Source of the DNA: Streptomyces sp. NBC_01723
GTDB lineage: Bacteria > Actinomycetota > Actinomycetes > Streptomycetales > Streptomycetaceae
Direction of reading: 5' to 3'
Assembly: GCF_036246005.1 (NCBI RefSeq)
Contig: NZ_CP109171.1
Span: 6,622,001 to 6,686,000, forward strand
DNA: 64,000 bases
Made by a program: the position numbers and the translations under genes. The notes below the pieces were generated by a model. That model saw only the letters and a program-made list of their open reading frames with translations. It was not told the DNA's origin and searched no databases. This document shows, in pieces, positions 42,707 to 53,403 of this stretch. The stretch's first letter is position 1; every line of letters starts with the position of its first letter.

Positions 42707-44373
42707 ATGACGACGGCCACGGAGCTGTTCCGCAGCGCGCGGGACTTCCTGCTGGAGCACCGCGAGGACTACACCGCCGCCTACGAGGGCTTCACCTGGC
42801 CCCGCCCCCGGGACTTCAACTGGGCGCTGGACTGGTTCGACGTCATCGCCGACGGCAACGAGCGCACCGCGCTGCACATCGTCGAGGAGGACGGCTCGGA
42901 GGTCCGGGTCTCCTTCGCCGAGATGTCCGCCCGCTCCGACCGGGTCGCCAACCGGCTGCGGGAGTGGGGCGTGCGGGCCGAGGACCGCATCCTCGTCATG
43001 CTCGGCAACCAGACCGAACTCTGGGAGACCGCGCTCGCCGCGATGAAGCTCCGCGCCGTCGTCATCCCGGCCACCCCGCTGCTCGGCCCCGCCGACCTGC
43101 GCGACCGCGTCGACCGCGGCAAGGTGCGGCACGTGATCGTCCGCGCCGGGGACGCCGGCAAGTTCGACGACGTGCCCGGCGACTACACGCGCGTCGCCGT
43201 CGGCGGCACGGCACCCGGCTGGCTGCCCTACGCGGACGTGTACACCGCCGACGCCGGCTTCACCCCGGACGGCCCCACCGCCGCCGACGACCCGCTGATG
43301 CTGTACTTCACCTCGGGCACCACCGCCCGCCCCAAGCTGGTCGAGCACACCCACGTGTCCTACCCGGTCGGCCACCTGGCGACCATGTACTGGATCGGTC
43401 TGCTCCCCGGCGACGTGCACCTGAACATCTCCTCGCCCGGCTGGGCCAAGCACGCCTGGTCGAACCTGTTCGCGCCGTGGAACGCCGAGGCGACCGTCTT
43501 CCTGTACAACTACACCCGGTTCGACGCGGCCCGTCTGATGGCCGAGATGGACCGGGCCGGGGTGACCACCTTCTGCGCCCCGCCGACCGTGTGGCGCATG
43601 CTCATCCAGGCCGACCTCACCCAGCTCGCTCACCGCCCGCGCGAGGTCGTCGCCGCCGGTGAGCCGCTCAACCCCGAGGTGATCGAACAGGTCCGCGAGG
43701 CCTGGGGCGTGACCGTCCGGGACGGCTTCGGCCAGACCGAGACCGCCGTCCAGGTCTCCAACAGCCCCGGACAGGTGCTGAAGACCGGCTCGATGGGCCG
43801 CCCCAGCCCCGGCTACCGCGTCGAACTCCTGGACCCGGTCACCGGTGCCCCCGGCGCCGACGAGGGCGAGATCGCCCTGGACCTGTCCGCGCACCCCGTC
43901 GGCCTGATGACCGGCTACCACGGCGACCCCGACCGCACGGCGGAGGCGATGGCCGGCGGCTACTACCGCACCGGCGACATCGGCTCCCGGGACGCCGACG
44001 GCTACCTGACCTACGTCGGCCGCAGCGACGACGTCTTCAAGGCGTCCGACTACAAGATCTCCCCGTTCGAGCTGGAGAGCGCCCTGCTGGAGCACGAGGC
44101 GGTCGCCGAGGCGGCGGTCGTGCCGGCCCCGGACGCGCTGCGCCTCGCCGTGCCGAAGGCGTACGTCGTGCTGGCGGCGGGCTGGGAGCCGGGACCGGAC
44201 ACCGCGAAGGTGCTGTTCGAGCACTCCCGCGAAGTCCTCGCCCCCTACAAGCGCCTGCGCCGCCTGGAGTTCGGCGAGCTGCCCAAGACCGTATCCGGCA
44301 AGATCCGCCGCATCGAGCTGCGCGAGGCCACCGCGGCCGGTTCCGCGAACGAGTACCGCGAGGAGGACTTCCG

Positions 44374-44377
<4 letters not shown>
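42707..44377 (+). CDS. Acyl-CoA synthetase (AMP-forming), acetyl/medium-chain type
   Basis: 556 residues of the adenylate-forming family. Motifs: P-loop-like [15 protein letters not shown], the GFGQTET adenine-binding motif, YRTGDIG, and the C-terminal catalytic Lys in [10 protein letters not shown]. The N-terminus and the [16 protein letters not shown] segment are typical of medium-chain and acetyl-like ligases. ATG 42707 follows AAGGAGG. The stop overlaps the GTG of the next ligase (GTGA); the pair faces the GAF-LuxR regulator. Confidence 0.92.
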
Positions 44378-45990
<1,613 letters not shown>

Positions 45991-45996
45991 GCGGGA

Positions 45997-47013
45997 CTAC
46001 TGGACCAGCTCCAGGTGCGGGTGGTCCGCGGACACCGGGCAGACGTGGAGCTGCAGGGCGTAGCCGCCGGCGACGACGACCCGGGTGTAGTTCGCCGGAG
46101 GAACGCCGGGGGGAAGCGGGTCGCGGGCCTGGTCCCCCTCGGGGGCCCAGCTCCCCGTGCCCTTGTTCCACTCGGTCGAGGCGATGGTCAGCAGCGGGTC
46201 CATGCCGGTGCCGCAGGCGGAGCAGGTCCGGGGCATGGGATCGGTGACGCCCCAGCGGGACCAGCCGCCGGCCTTCCAGCCGGGAGAAACGGACAGGTGG
46301 TTGGTGTAGAACTCCTGCGGCGCCACGGAGTACGCGCTGTCCACGGCGTCTCCGGCCGCCTCCCACCTGCTCCAGTCCGCCAGCCGCCCCTGCGACTCCT
46401 TGTCCAGCTCCAGGAAATGGGGGTACTCGGTGACCTCCTCGGGCGAGAGCAGGCAGGGCTGGGGCACGTAGTCGGAGAGCTGGACCGCGGGCGGCTCCGG
46501 AGGTGAGCCGAGGACGTCGGTGACCTCCGCCGCGGACCGCCAGTACAGCGCGGTCCTGGGGTGGGTCGGGTGGTCGAAGGGACACCACAGGACCTGGAGC
46601 AGATCGGCGTCGGCCCGCCCGGGCGGGCGGAGCAGGGGGACGTCGCGCACGTACAGCTGCGCCACGGGCAGCATGGCGACCGGGCCCTCGGGCCACGGGC
46701 GGCCGGCCCTGATCCGCTCGAGGACCGCCCGCTCCTCGGGCGTGTACCCGGACGCCGCGGCCTCGTTGATGCGCCGCTGCACCCGCACGTCCTCCGGTGA
46801 CGTGGGCTCGTTCACCCCGTCCCACTCGTGCGGGCCGTCGCAGTACGGCCACGGCTCGTCGGCGGGCCACAGCAGCGGCCCGCCGACCGAACTGTCATGC
46901 CGCGACGGGGACCCGGCCCGAGGGTGCAGCCGGGTCGCCGTGCGGGCCAGCGGGGCCAGTTGAGGGAAGAGCGCGGTCACGTCGAACGGCCGCGGTGGGG
47001 TGGTACGACTCAT
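45997..47013 (-). CDS. YwqG/DUF1963-like cytoplasmic protein, candidate immunity protein
   Basis: 338 residues with no signal peptide. It starts with a segment like YwqG (GGPLLWPADEPWPYCD ... LLQVLWCPFDH) and ends with a paired strand (CSACGTGMDPLLTIASTEW; YALQLHVCPVSADHPHLELVQ) including a CxxC. The match to DUF1963 is by general look only. ATG 47013 has GGGAG upstream and begins 30 bases after the secreted nuclease gene on the same strand, so it is the last gene of that unit. Position and size fit an immunity protein for the nuclease, but this is inference. Confidence 0.6.
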   Translation of the reverse strand: MSRTTPPRPFDVTALFPQLAPLARTATRLHPRAGSPSRHDSSVGGPLLWPADEPWPYCDGPHEWDGVNEPTSPEDVRVQRRINEAAASGYTPEERAVLERIRAGRPWPEGPVAMLPVAQLYVRDVPLLRPPGRADADLLQVLWCPFDHPTHPRTALYWRSAAEVTDVLGSPPEPPAVQLSDYVPQPCLLSPEEVTEYPHFLELDKESQGRLADWSRWEAAGDAVDSAYSVAPQEFYTNHLSVSPGWKAGGWSRWGVTDPMPRTCSACGTGMDPLLTIASTEWNKGTGSWAPEGDQARDPLPPGVPPANYTRVVVAGGYALQLHVCPVSADHPHLELVQ

Positions 47014-47043
47014 ACTGGCTCCCGATGGCGTGCTCAGCCGGGT

Positions 47044-48984
47044 TCAGTTCCCGAGGTTCAGCGTCCCGGTGTTGCCCTTGGTGTTCGTGATGTAGACCTC
47101 GGGGAACAGCGGCTGGGACGTTCCGTCCGCCCGCTGCACTGTAGCGGTCATCGTGACCCCCACGGGGATCGTGCTCGTGGCGTCCTTGTAGTCGGGCGTC
47201 ACCTGGTAGAAGAGCGCGTCCGTCGCCTTGAAGTTGGGGTCCTCCTTCACCAGCTTCTGAGCCGCCTGCTCGAAGGACCGCATGCTGGGTGTGCCGGTGT
47301 TCATGCCGTACTGCCAGCAGGGCACGAGGTTGTCCTGTCCGCCGTCCATCACCTGGCCCTTGCCGCCGAGGATGTTGGGGATCAGGTGGCACCGTGCGAG
47401 CCCGGTGTTCGGCGAGTGGGTGTCGCGGTACAGCTGCGCGTCCTGCCATCCGGTGATGTCGCCGGACGCGTCGCTGCCCCCGTCGAGGTTCTTGCCCAGG
47501 CAGGCCTGCGCCACGGCCGCGCGGGTACCGGGCCCGTTCGGGGTGGTGGTCTTGTTCACCTGGGGGACCGCTTCGGTGGTGTTCCTGATCCAGCCGTCAC
47601 CGGCCCGCAGCGATCCGTTCGGCAGCGTCCGCAGGCAGGCTCCCTGCGGCTGGTCGGTCGAGCCGGTGATCTCCACCTTGAACCGCTCGGCCTCCACGAC
47701 CCGCTGGCTCACGAAGCCGTTGGAGAGCTGGTTCTCGGCGGACTGCCGGTCCGCGGCGGGGACATGGGCGCGCACGCAGGACTTGCCGGGGTCGGCGTCC
47801 CCCAGTTGCTGGACGGCCCAGCCCCCGCCGGTGTCCTTGAGGACGATCTCGGCACACAGGGCGCCGTCGGTTCCGCCTTCATGGGTGGCCGCGAAGGGGA
47901 ACATGCCGCAGCTGTCGTTCGCGACGACGTCCGGCATGGCCTGGAAGGGCTTCGACCCCCCGCAGGTGCGACCGGTGCGGTCGGCGATGCCGTTCTTCGC
48001 ACGGGTCAGCGGCTTGTCGCGCCCCCAGCCGCCCGCGTTCTGCTGGGCCCACTGGTATCCGACCGCCGCGGCGCCCGCGGTGGCGTCGATGTTGACCACC
48101 GGCATGATGCTCGGCACCACGCAGCCGGGGCCGGGCGTGCCGGCGGAGGCGGTGTCCCGGACGTCGTCGTCGCAGCGGATCTGCTCCGGGTTGCTCCAGG
48201 ACGCGCTCGGGTCGATGATCTGGGCGCCGGGATAGGACACGAACAGCTCGTACGACGTCGTGAACTCGACCGCGGTACCGGCGGCCGGGGTGGAGGAGTA
48301 GGCCACCCGGCCGGTGCGGGAGTCTCCCTTGACCAGGGTGCCCTTGTACCAGGGGGCCGTCTTGGTGGCCTTGCAGCCGGCCGAGCAGGCGGACCTGAAC
48401 CTCGCCTCCAGGGTCGTGACGGCCCCGGTCGCGCCGGTCATGGTCACGGTCACGTGCTCTTCCCACGACGTGCCCTCGGCGGGCAGGAGGGCGCTGGTCG
48501 TCACGCTCAGCGTGCCGGTGCCGATCTGCTGCCCGTTGCTGTCCTTGAGCACGTACAGCACGGTGAGGCCGTTGACGCAGTAGCCGAAGCGGTTGAACTT
48601 CCACGTCCCGGGGGACGTGATCGTGCAAGTGGCCGAGTCGGCGTCGGCCGACGCCTGAGGCTGTGCGGCGAGGCTCTGCCGCGCGGCGGCCTTCACCGGT
48701 GCGGTGGTCGTGCTGACGCAGGCCTGCACGGCGCCCGCCCGGCGTTCGCGGGAGCCGGCGGCGGTGGGCTCGCAGCGCTCCCCGGGGGTCACCTCGACCG
48801 GCCTGGTCTTCGTGGGCGCGGACACGTCGGCCGGGTTGGCCCGGTCGGCCTGGCGGGACGCCTGCGGCGCTGCCCCGGGCGTCTCCTGCGCCGGGGCCAT
48901 CGCCGTGGTGGCCCCCAGGGTCACGACGGCCAGCAGGGAGAGGAGGACGCGCCGGGAGCGCGGTATTCGAGACGAGGGTCTCAT
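47044..48984 (-). CDS. Secreted protein with C-terminal DNA/RNA non-specific nuclease domain
   Basis: 646 residues. Signal peptide about 1-31 (VLLSLLAVVTLGATTAMAPAQ). A long Cys-containing middle region (100-500) has beta-rich segments and no known domain. The last 120 residues look like the Endonuclea_NS_2 type of nuclease: ARCHLIPNILGGKGQ (catalytic His region, RGHL in relatives), DNLVPCWQ, MRSFEQAAQKLV, and the ALFYQVTPDY...IPVGVTMTA strand. Gly of RGHL is Cys here. The domain is at the C-terminus, as in polymorphic toxins. It lies between the ALF-repeat gene and the YwqG-like gene. Confidence 0.72.
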   Translation of the reverse strand: MRPSSRIPRSRRVLLSLLAVVTLGATTAMAPAQETPGAAPQASRQADRANPADVSAPTKTRPVEVTPGERCEPTAAGSRERRAGAVQACVSTTTAPVKAAARQSLAAQPQASADADSATCTITSPGTWKFNRFGYCVNGLTVLYVLKDSNGQQIGTGTLSVTTSALLPAEGTSWEEHVTVTMTGATGAVTTLEARFRSACSAGCKATKTAPWYKGTLVKGDSRTGRVAYSSTPAAGTAVEFTTSYELFVSYPGAQIIDPSASWSNPEQIRCDDDVRDTASAGTPGPGCVVPSIMPVVNIDATAGAAAVGYQWAQQNAGGWGRDKPLTRAKNGIADRTGRTCGGSKPFQAMPDVVANDSCGMFPFAATHEGGTDGALCAEIVLKDTGGGWAVQQLGDADPGKSCVRAHVPAADRQSAENQLSNGFVSQRVVEAERFKVEITGSTDQPQGACLRTLPNGSLRAGDGWIRNTTEAVPQVNKTTTPNGPGTRAAVAQACLGKNLDGGSDASGDITGWQDAQLYRDTHSPNTGLARCHLIPNILGGKGQVMDGGQDNLVPCWQYGMNTGTPSMRSFEQAAQKLVKEDPNFKATDALFYQVTPDYKDATSTIPVGVTMTATVQRADGTSQPLFPEVYITNTKGNTGTLNLGN

Positions 48985-49051
48985 GGTGGGACTGCCCTTT
49001 CGCGTGTGACGTACTGCCCGGTGCGGGCCGGCGTGCCCGGCCCGCGGGCGG

Positions 49052-52000
49052 TCAGAAGATGGACGACAGTCCGCTGGTGATGGAGGAGACGAGCTCCTTG
49101 CCCTCTTCGGCGACCTTGTTGACCACGGGGGCCACCTTCTTGATGCCGGTGGTCACGAGCTTGCCCCGGCCGAAGGTGGCCAGGTTCAACGCGGTGCCGC
49201 CCAGGGACTCGACGAACGCGCCGCTGGTGAAGCCGTGTTCGATGCCGGTGAACAGGGCGCCGAGCGCGCCGGCCCCGAGGGACACGTAGCCGAAGAAGGC
49301 CGCTCCGGCCGCCAGCGGCGGAAAGGCCAGGCTGGCCAGCCCGAGACCGGCGGCGATGAATCCGGAGGCGATGCTGACCTTGTTGGCGGCGTCGGCCCAC
49401 CAGCTGGCGTCCGACCACCAGTCCTCCTCGGAACCGGAGCCGGTGCCGGTGCCGTTCGGGTGGACCTCGTCGTTGGTGCCGTTGTCGGCCGGGTCCCTGC
49501 CCTCCTCGCGCTCCCGCTTCGCCTTCTCGGCGGCCTCCTTGGCCTTCTGGGCGATCTCGGCCTGGCGCTTCTGGACGGCGATGCTGCGGGCCTCGCTGGC
49601 CGCCGCGGCCGCCGTGGCCTTGTCCCGGCCGGCCTCCAGGGCGGACTGACGGGCACTGGCCGCCGACGCCTGGGCGCTGTAGGAGGACTGGAGTGCCGAA
49701 CGGGCCGCGTCCACGGCCTTGTTGGCGGAGTAGTTCGCCGACCTGGCGGCACCCCGCGCGGTCGATGCCGCCGACTTGGCCTGGTTCGCGGAGGCCTGCG
49801 CGTCCGCCGCCGACCGGTCTGCGGCGTCGGCGTTCTGCCGGGCCTGATCGGCGTAGCCGTCCGCCTTGCTCGCGGCGTCCAGGGCCTTGTCGGCCCACTC
49901 CTTCGCCTCGGCCGCGGCCTGGCGGGCGTCGGCGGCGGCCTTGGAGGCCAGCGCGGCGTTCTGCTGCGCCGTGTAGGCGATCTTCGCCGCGGCCGCGATC
50001 GCCCCGCGGACCGCCGCGACGTGGGTGGCCGAGTCGTGGTCGAGCTGGGCCGCCTGGTGCCGCACGACCTGGACGAAGTTGCGGCGCATCCAGGTGGGGC
50101 CCTCGAGGGCGACCTCGCCGTACGACTTGACGTACTCGCCCCCGTTCGCCACCGAGGTGGCGGTCTCCACCGCGTCGTCCTCGCGTATCGCCTCGGGGTA
50201 CGTCCGCTCGAAGAAGTCCTGGAGGGCTTCGGGGGTGTTCTTGTCCAGCGCGTCGTTGGCGGCCTTGATGACCGCCTTGCCGGGCTTCTCGTTGATGATC
50301 CGGGCTATCTGGACCTTGTTGTCGTCCTGCGAGGCCCGGATCATCCCGGAGGTCAGGAAGTCGCCCACCGCCGCGGACTCGCTGCTCGCCAGTGCCGACT
50401 GGGCCGCCTCCGCGATGGCGGGGCTGGATATCTGGGCGATGTACAGGACGGTCTCGCGGTCGTCCTGGTTCTGGGCGAGAGTCCGGTCGAGGTCGACCCA
50501 GGACAGGATGTCGTCGTCGGTCCCGGCCAGCGCGTGCTGGGCCGCCTCCCGCGTCCACGCGCCCTTCGCCTCCAGCAGCCCGGTGGCCGCCTTGCGGCCG
50601 AGCGTGGCCGCGAGCGCCAGGTCACCGGTCTCCCACAGCGCCTTCTCGGCCGCGGCGATCAGCTCCTTGAGGGCCGCGGCGGTCTGGGCCTCCTGGCTGC
50701 GCTTGTCCTCGTACTCGGCCTGTTCCTCCGCCTCGATCTCGGCGAGCAGGCGGGCCTCGTCCATGCCCTGGAGCCGGTCCTGCTCCAGGCGGGCCAGTTC
50801 CGCCTCCCGTGCCGCCGTCTCCACCGCCATGGCTTCCTCGACGGTCTTGGTGGCGGTGTCGGCCGCCTTCACGGCAGCCGCCGCGTGCGCGGTGGACCTG
50901 TTCGCGTAGTCGATGGCCTCACCGGCGAACTTCACCGCCTCCTCGGCGGCGGCCGCCGCCTTCTCGGCGTGGTCGGCCGCGGAGTTGGCGGCGTCCCGGG
51001 CCTTGCGGGCCGCGGCGGCCGCGGTGTTGGCGAGGGCCTGGGCCGTGGAGGCGGCGTTGGTGGCGCGGTTGGCGGCGGTCGTCGCGATGGCGGCCTGGCG
51101 CTTGGCCTCGGCCGCCTCGGACTGGGCGGCGCCCGCGGCGCCCGCGGCCTGCGCCGAGGCGTTGGCGGCGGCCGCGGCGTTGCGCGCGGCGGAGGCGGCC
51201 GAGGAACCGGCACTGGCGGCCTGCGCGGAGGCGGCCGCGGCGTAGTCGGCGGCCTTCGCGGCGGAACGGGCCTTCCCGGCCGCGTTCTTGGCGGCGACCG
51301 CCGCGTTCTTGGCCGCCTCGGTCTTATTCGCGTCCTTGGAGGCGGCGATGGCGGCGTTGTAGGCGGCGGAGGCCGCGTTGCCCGCCGTCGCGGCGGCCTG
51401 GGAGGCCGCGGTGGCCGCCGAGGAGGCGCGCCGGGACGCGGTCACCGCCGCGTTGGAGGCGCTGATGGCGTTGCGCGCGGCGTTCGCGGCGCCCTTGGCC
51501 GCGCTCGCGGCCTTGCGCGCGGCCGCGGCGGACTTCGCCACGTCGTCCTTGGCCGCGGCGGCTTCCGCGGCGGCCTTCTCGGCCGCCTCCTTGGCCTTCT
51601 CGGCCGCGGCCTGGGCGCGCGCCGACGCCTCCACGGCCTGGTCGGTCTCGGCCTGGGCGCGCTTGCCCTCGCGCTCCACCACCGCGACGAGTTCGGCGAT
51701 GGTGGCCGCCTCCTGGTCCCGGGCCCGGGCGATGTGCTGCCCGGTGTCGAGGAACCACTGCACGTCGTTGGCCGTACCGCTCATCGCGCGGTCCGCGTAC
51801 TTCCGCACCTCGGGCCCGCCCTGGAACAGCATGGACGACACCTGGACCCTGGCGTCCTCCAGCCGGGCGTCGTACTGCCCGTCGGTGAGGAAGGTCTCCA
51901 GCGCCGCCTGGGTACCGGCGTCCAGGGCGGCGGAGGCCTCGCGCCGGACGGCCTTGTCGCCGGTGGAGGAGACGATGGACGTCGCCACCCCCAGATCCTC

Positions 52001-52417
52001 CAGCAGGGCGGGCTTGTACCCCGTCTCGAGGAAGGCCGCGATGGCCGCGTCGCCGTTGTCGAGCGCGGCGACCGCCTCGCGCCGCAGGCCCTTGCCGGAC
52101 CGGGCGAGGTAGCGGGCGACGGCGACCCGGTTGTCCTCGATCGTCACCTTCGGCAGGGTCTCCGCGAGGAACGTCCGCACCTCCTCGTCGGTGCCGTACA
52201 GCACGTAGGCCGCGGCGGCCTTGGTCGCCTTGCCGCCGGTGGCCCACGCCTGGACGACCTTGGCCCGCTCGGTGTCCGGCAGGGTGAGCGGGTCGGCCGG
52301 CGCGGCACCGTCCGCGGCGCTCGCCGGGCGGGTGAACGACAGCGGGGTGGCGGCGACAGCGGTGACGGCGGCCGCTGCGCCGAGGAGCCGTCTGCGACTC
52401 CAGAACGACGTCTGCAT
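49052..52417 (-). CDS. Tat-exported ALF-repeat / Ala-rich coiled-coil protein
   Basis: 1121 residues. A twin-arginine signal (SRRRLLGAAAAV, cleavage near AXA in RPASAAD) leads into ALF repeats (about 85-250), a 340-residue Ala-rich coiled coil (AEKAKEAAEKAAAEA...), a second ALF block (about 595-760), a second coiled coil (770-960), a polar linker (EEGRDPADNGT) and a glycine/alanine-rich hydrophobic segment (about 1011-1062, ASGFIAAGLGLASLAF). ALF repeats are found in large secreted actinomycete proteins, often with toxin tips; this one has no recognisable tip domain. ATG 52417 has GGAG 10 bases upstream. Head of the trio with the nuclease and YwqG-like genes. Confidence 0.85.
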   Translation of the reverse strand: MQTSFWSRRRLLGAAAAVTAVAATPLSFTRPASAADGAAPADPLTLPDTERAKVVQAWATGGKATKAAAAYVLYGTDEEVRTFLAETLPKVTIEDNRVAVARYLARSGKGLRREAVAALDNGDAAIAAFLETGYKPALLEDLGVATSIVSSTGDKAVRREASAALDAGTQAALETFLTDGQYDARLEDARVQVSSMLFQGGPEVRKYADRAMSGTANDVQWFLDTGQHIARARDQEAATIAELVAVVEREGKRAQAETDQAVEASARAQAAAEKAKEAAEKAAAEAAAAKDDVAKSAAAARKAASAAKGAANAARNAISASNAAVTASRRASSAATAASQAAATAGNAASAAYNAAIAASKDANKTEAAKNAAVAAKNAAGKARSAAKAADYAAAASAQAASAGSSAASAARNAAAAANASAQAAGAAGAAQSEAAEAKRQAAIATTAANRATNAASTAQALANTAAAAARKARDAANSAADHAEKAAAAAEEAVKFAGEAIDYANRSTAHAAAAVKAADTATKTVEEAMAVETAAREAELARLEQDRLQGMDEARLLAEIEAEEQAEYEDKRSQEAQTAAALKELIAAAEKALWETGDLALAATLGRKAATGLLEAKGAWTREAAQHALAGTDDDILSWVDLDRTLAQNQDDRETVLYIAQISSPAIAEAAQSALASSESAAVGDFLTSGMIRASQDDNKVQIARIINEKPGKAVIKAANDALDKNTPEALQDFFERTYPEAIREDDAVETATSVANGGEYVKSYGEVALEGPTWMRRNFVQVVRHQAAQLDHDSATHVAAVRGAIAAAAKIAYTAQQNAALASKAAADARQAAAEAKEWADKALDAASKADGYADQARQNADAADRSAADAQASANQAKSAASTARGAARSANYSANKAVDAARSALQSSYSAQASAASARQSALEAGRDKATAAAAASEARSIAVQKRQAEIAQKAKEAAEKAKREREEGRDPADNGTNDEVHPNGTGTGSGSEEDWWSDASWWADAANKVSIASGFIAAGLGLASLAFPPLAAGAAFFGYVSLGAGALGALFTGIEHGFTSGAFVESLGGTALNLATFGRGKLVTTGIKKVAPVVNKVAEEGKELVSSITSGLSSIF

Positions 52418-52846
52418 AAGGGTTTTCTCCTGGCGTTGGTTTCGACGGGAATTGAGCCGGGATGGAGAGCCGGAGTGACCATACCAATGGGCGCCGAACG
52501 TAAAATGAGTTGCATCCGGGCGCAATTGATGGCCCGCCAGATCGCTTGCTGCGGAGGCCGGTTGCTTCTTCACAACTTCTCCACAGACCTTCGTACAACC
52601 TTTCCTTGAGGTGTCGAGAGTCACACCGGATCTTCAACTGGCGTCCGTTTTGGCGCAGTTCATGACGTGGACAGTGATCGAAGATGGAGGTGGCATGGAC
52701 AGGCTCATGCGGAGATACAGAATGGCGAATGCCTCTCTTCTGTATTTCCGCGAGGTCTGGGGGGCCCTCATTGAATGCGGAGCCTTCATGCCTTTCAGGG
52801 GAGCCGGATGACGGGCATCCGGCCGAAAGAATGGATTTGGACTGCG
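52418..52846. other. Divergent promoter region of two secreted-protein genes
   Basis: 429 bases, less GC-rich than its surroundings. It separates the ALF-repeat gene from the small secreted protein gene and must carry both promoters. A 38-codon frame at 52695-52811 has poor codon use and is not accepted as a gene. Confidence 0.5.
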
Positions 52847-53356
52847 ATGAAGGTACGCACCACCATTGCGCGTGTGCTCGGCGCCTCCGCCCTCGCCGGC
52901 GGCCTGGCCTGGGCCATGCTGGCGTCCGGCGTCCAGCCGGCGGACGACGGCCCGGCGGTGTCCGTGGCGGACGAGGCTCCCGGCTACGCCGTCGAGGACT
53001 TCGCCTATCCGCAGGCCGACAAGATCCTCGAGGAGCAGGGCATCGTCCTCAAGCGAGGGGACGGCCACATCACGCTGGCCGACTGCTCCAGCGGCACCGA
53101 CCTGCTCCAGGTCATGGCCCGGCGCGAGTCCCAGCCGTTCTGCTTCAAGACGGTCGGCGACTCGGGCTGGCTGACCCTGGAGATCCCCGCCGTCTACGTC
53201 ATGCGGGGCAACGACTACGCGACGCAGGTGGACATGACCGTCGGGGACGAGGAGAAGTCCTTCGACCTCGAGAAGAACACCTGGACCTCGGTGGGCGAGA
53301 GCGCCGACGAGCAGAACCGTGAGCACCTGCTCGTGGAGATCAGGACCTCCAAGTAG
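52847..53356 (+). CDS. Small secreted protein of unknown function
   Basis: 169 residues. Signal peptide (MKVRTTIARVLGASALAGGL...) followed by a 130-residue mature domain with two cysteines (ADCSSGTDLL; QPFCFKT) and a strand-rich pattern; no family recognised. ATG 52847 gives the cleanest signal peptide, but an in-frame ATG at 52808 has a strong AGGGGAG and cannot be excluded. Lies 47 bases before the FG-GAP gene, same strand, so probably cotranscribed. Confidence 0.7.
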   Translation: MKVRTTIARVLGASALAGGLAWAMLASGVQPADDGPAVSVADEAPGYAVEDFAYPQADKILEEQGIVLKRGDGHITLADCSSGTDLLQVMARRESQPFCFKTVGDSGWLTLEIPAVYVMRGNDYATQVDMTVGDEEKSFDLEKNTWTSVGESADEQNREHLLVEIRTSK

Positions 53357-53403
53357 CGCCCAGCCGAAGCCCTTTGACGGATCTGCCACCAAGGAACCCC
53401 ACC

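Noticed and set aside
49235..52609. 1124-codon open frame on the plus strand, antisense to the ALF-repeat gene
   Set aside because: It mirrors the Ala-rich codons (GCC/GCG) of the real gene, has Gly/Arg/Leu-only composition, no domain and no ribosome site.
52695..52811. 38-codon ORF with GGAGG and ATGA overlap to an upstream start of the small secreted protein
   Set aside because: Codons AGG, AGA, TCT, CTT, TAT and ATT are unlike Streptomyces genes; probably promoter DNA.
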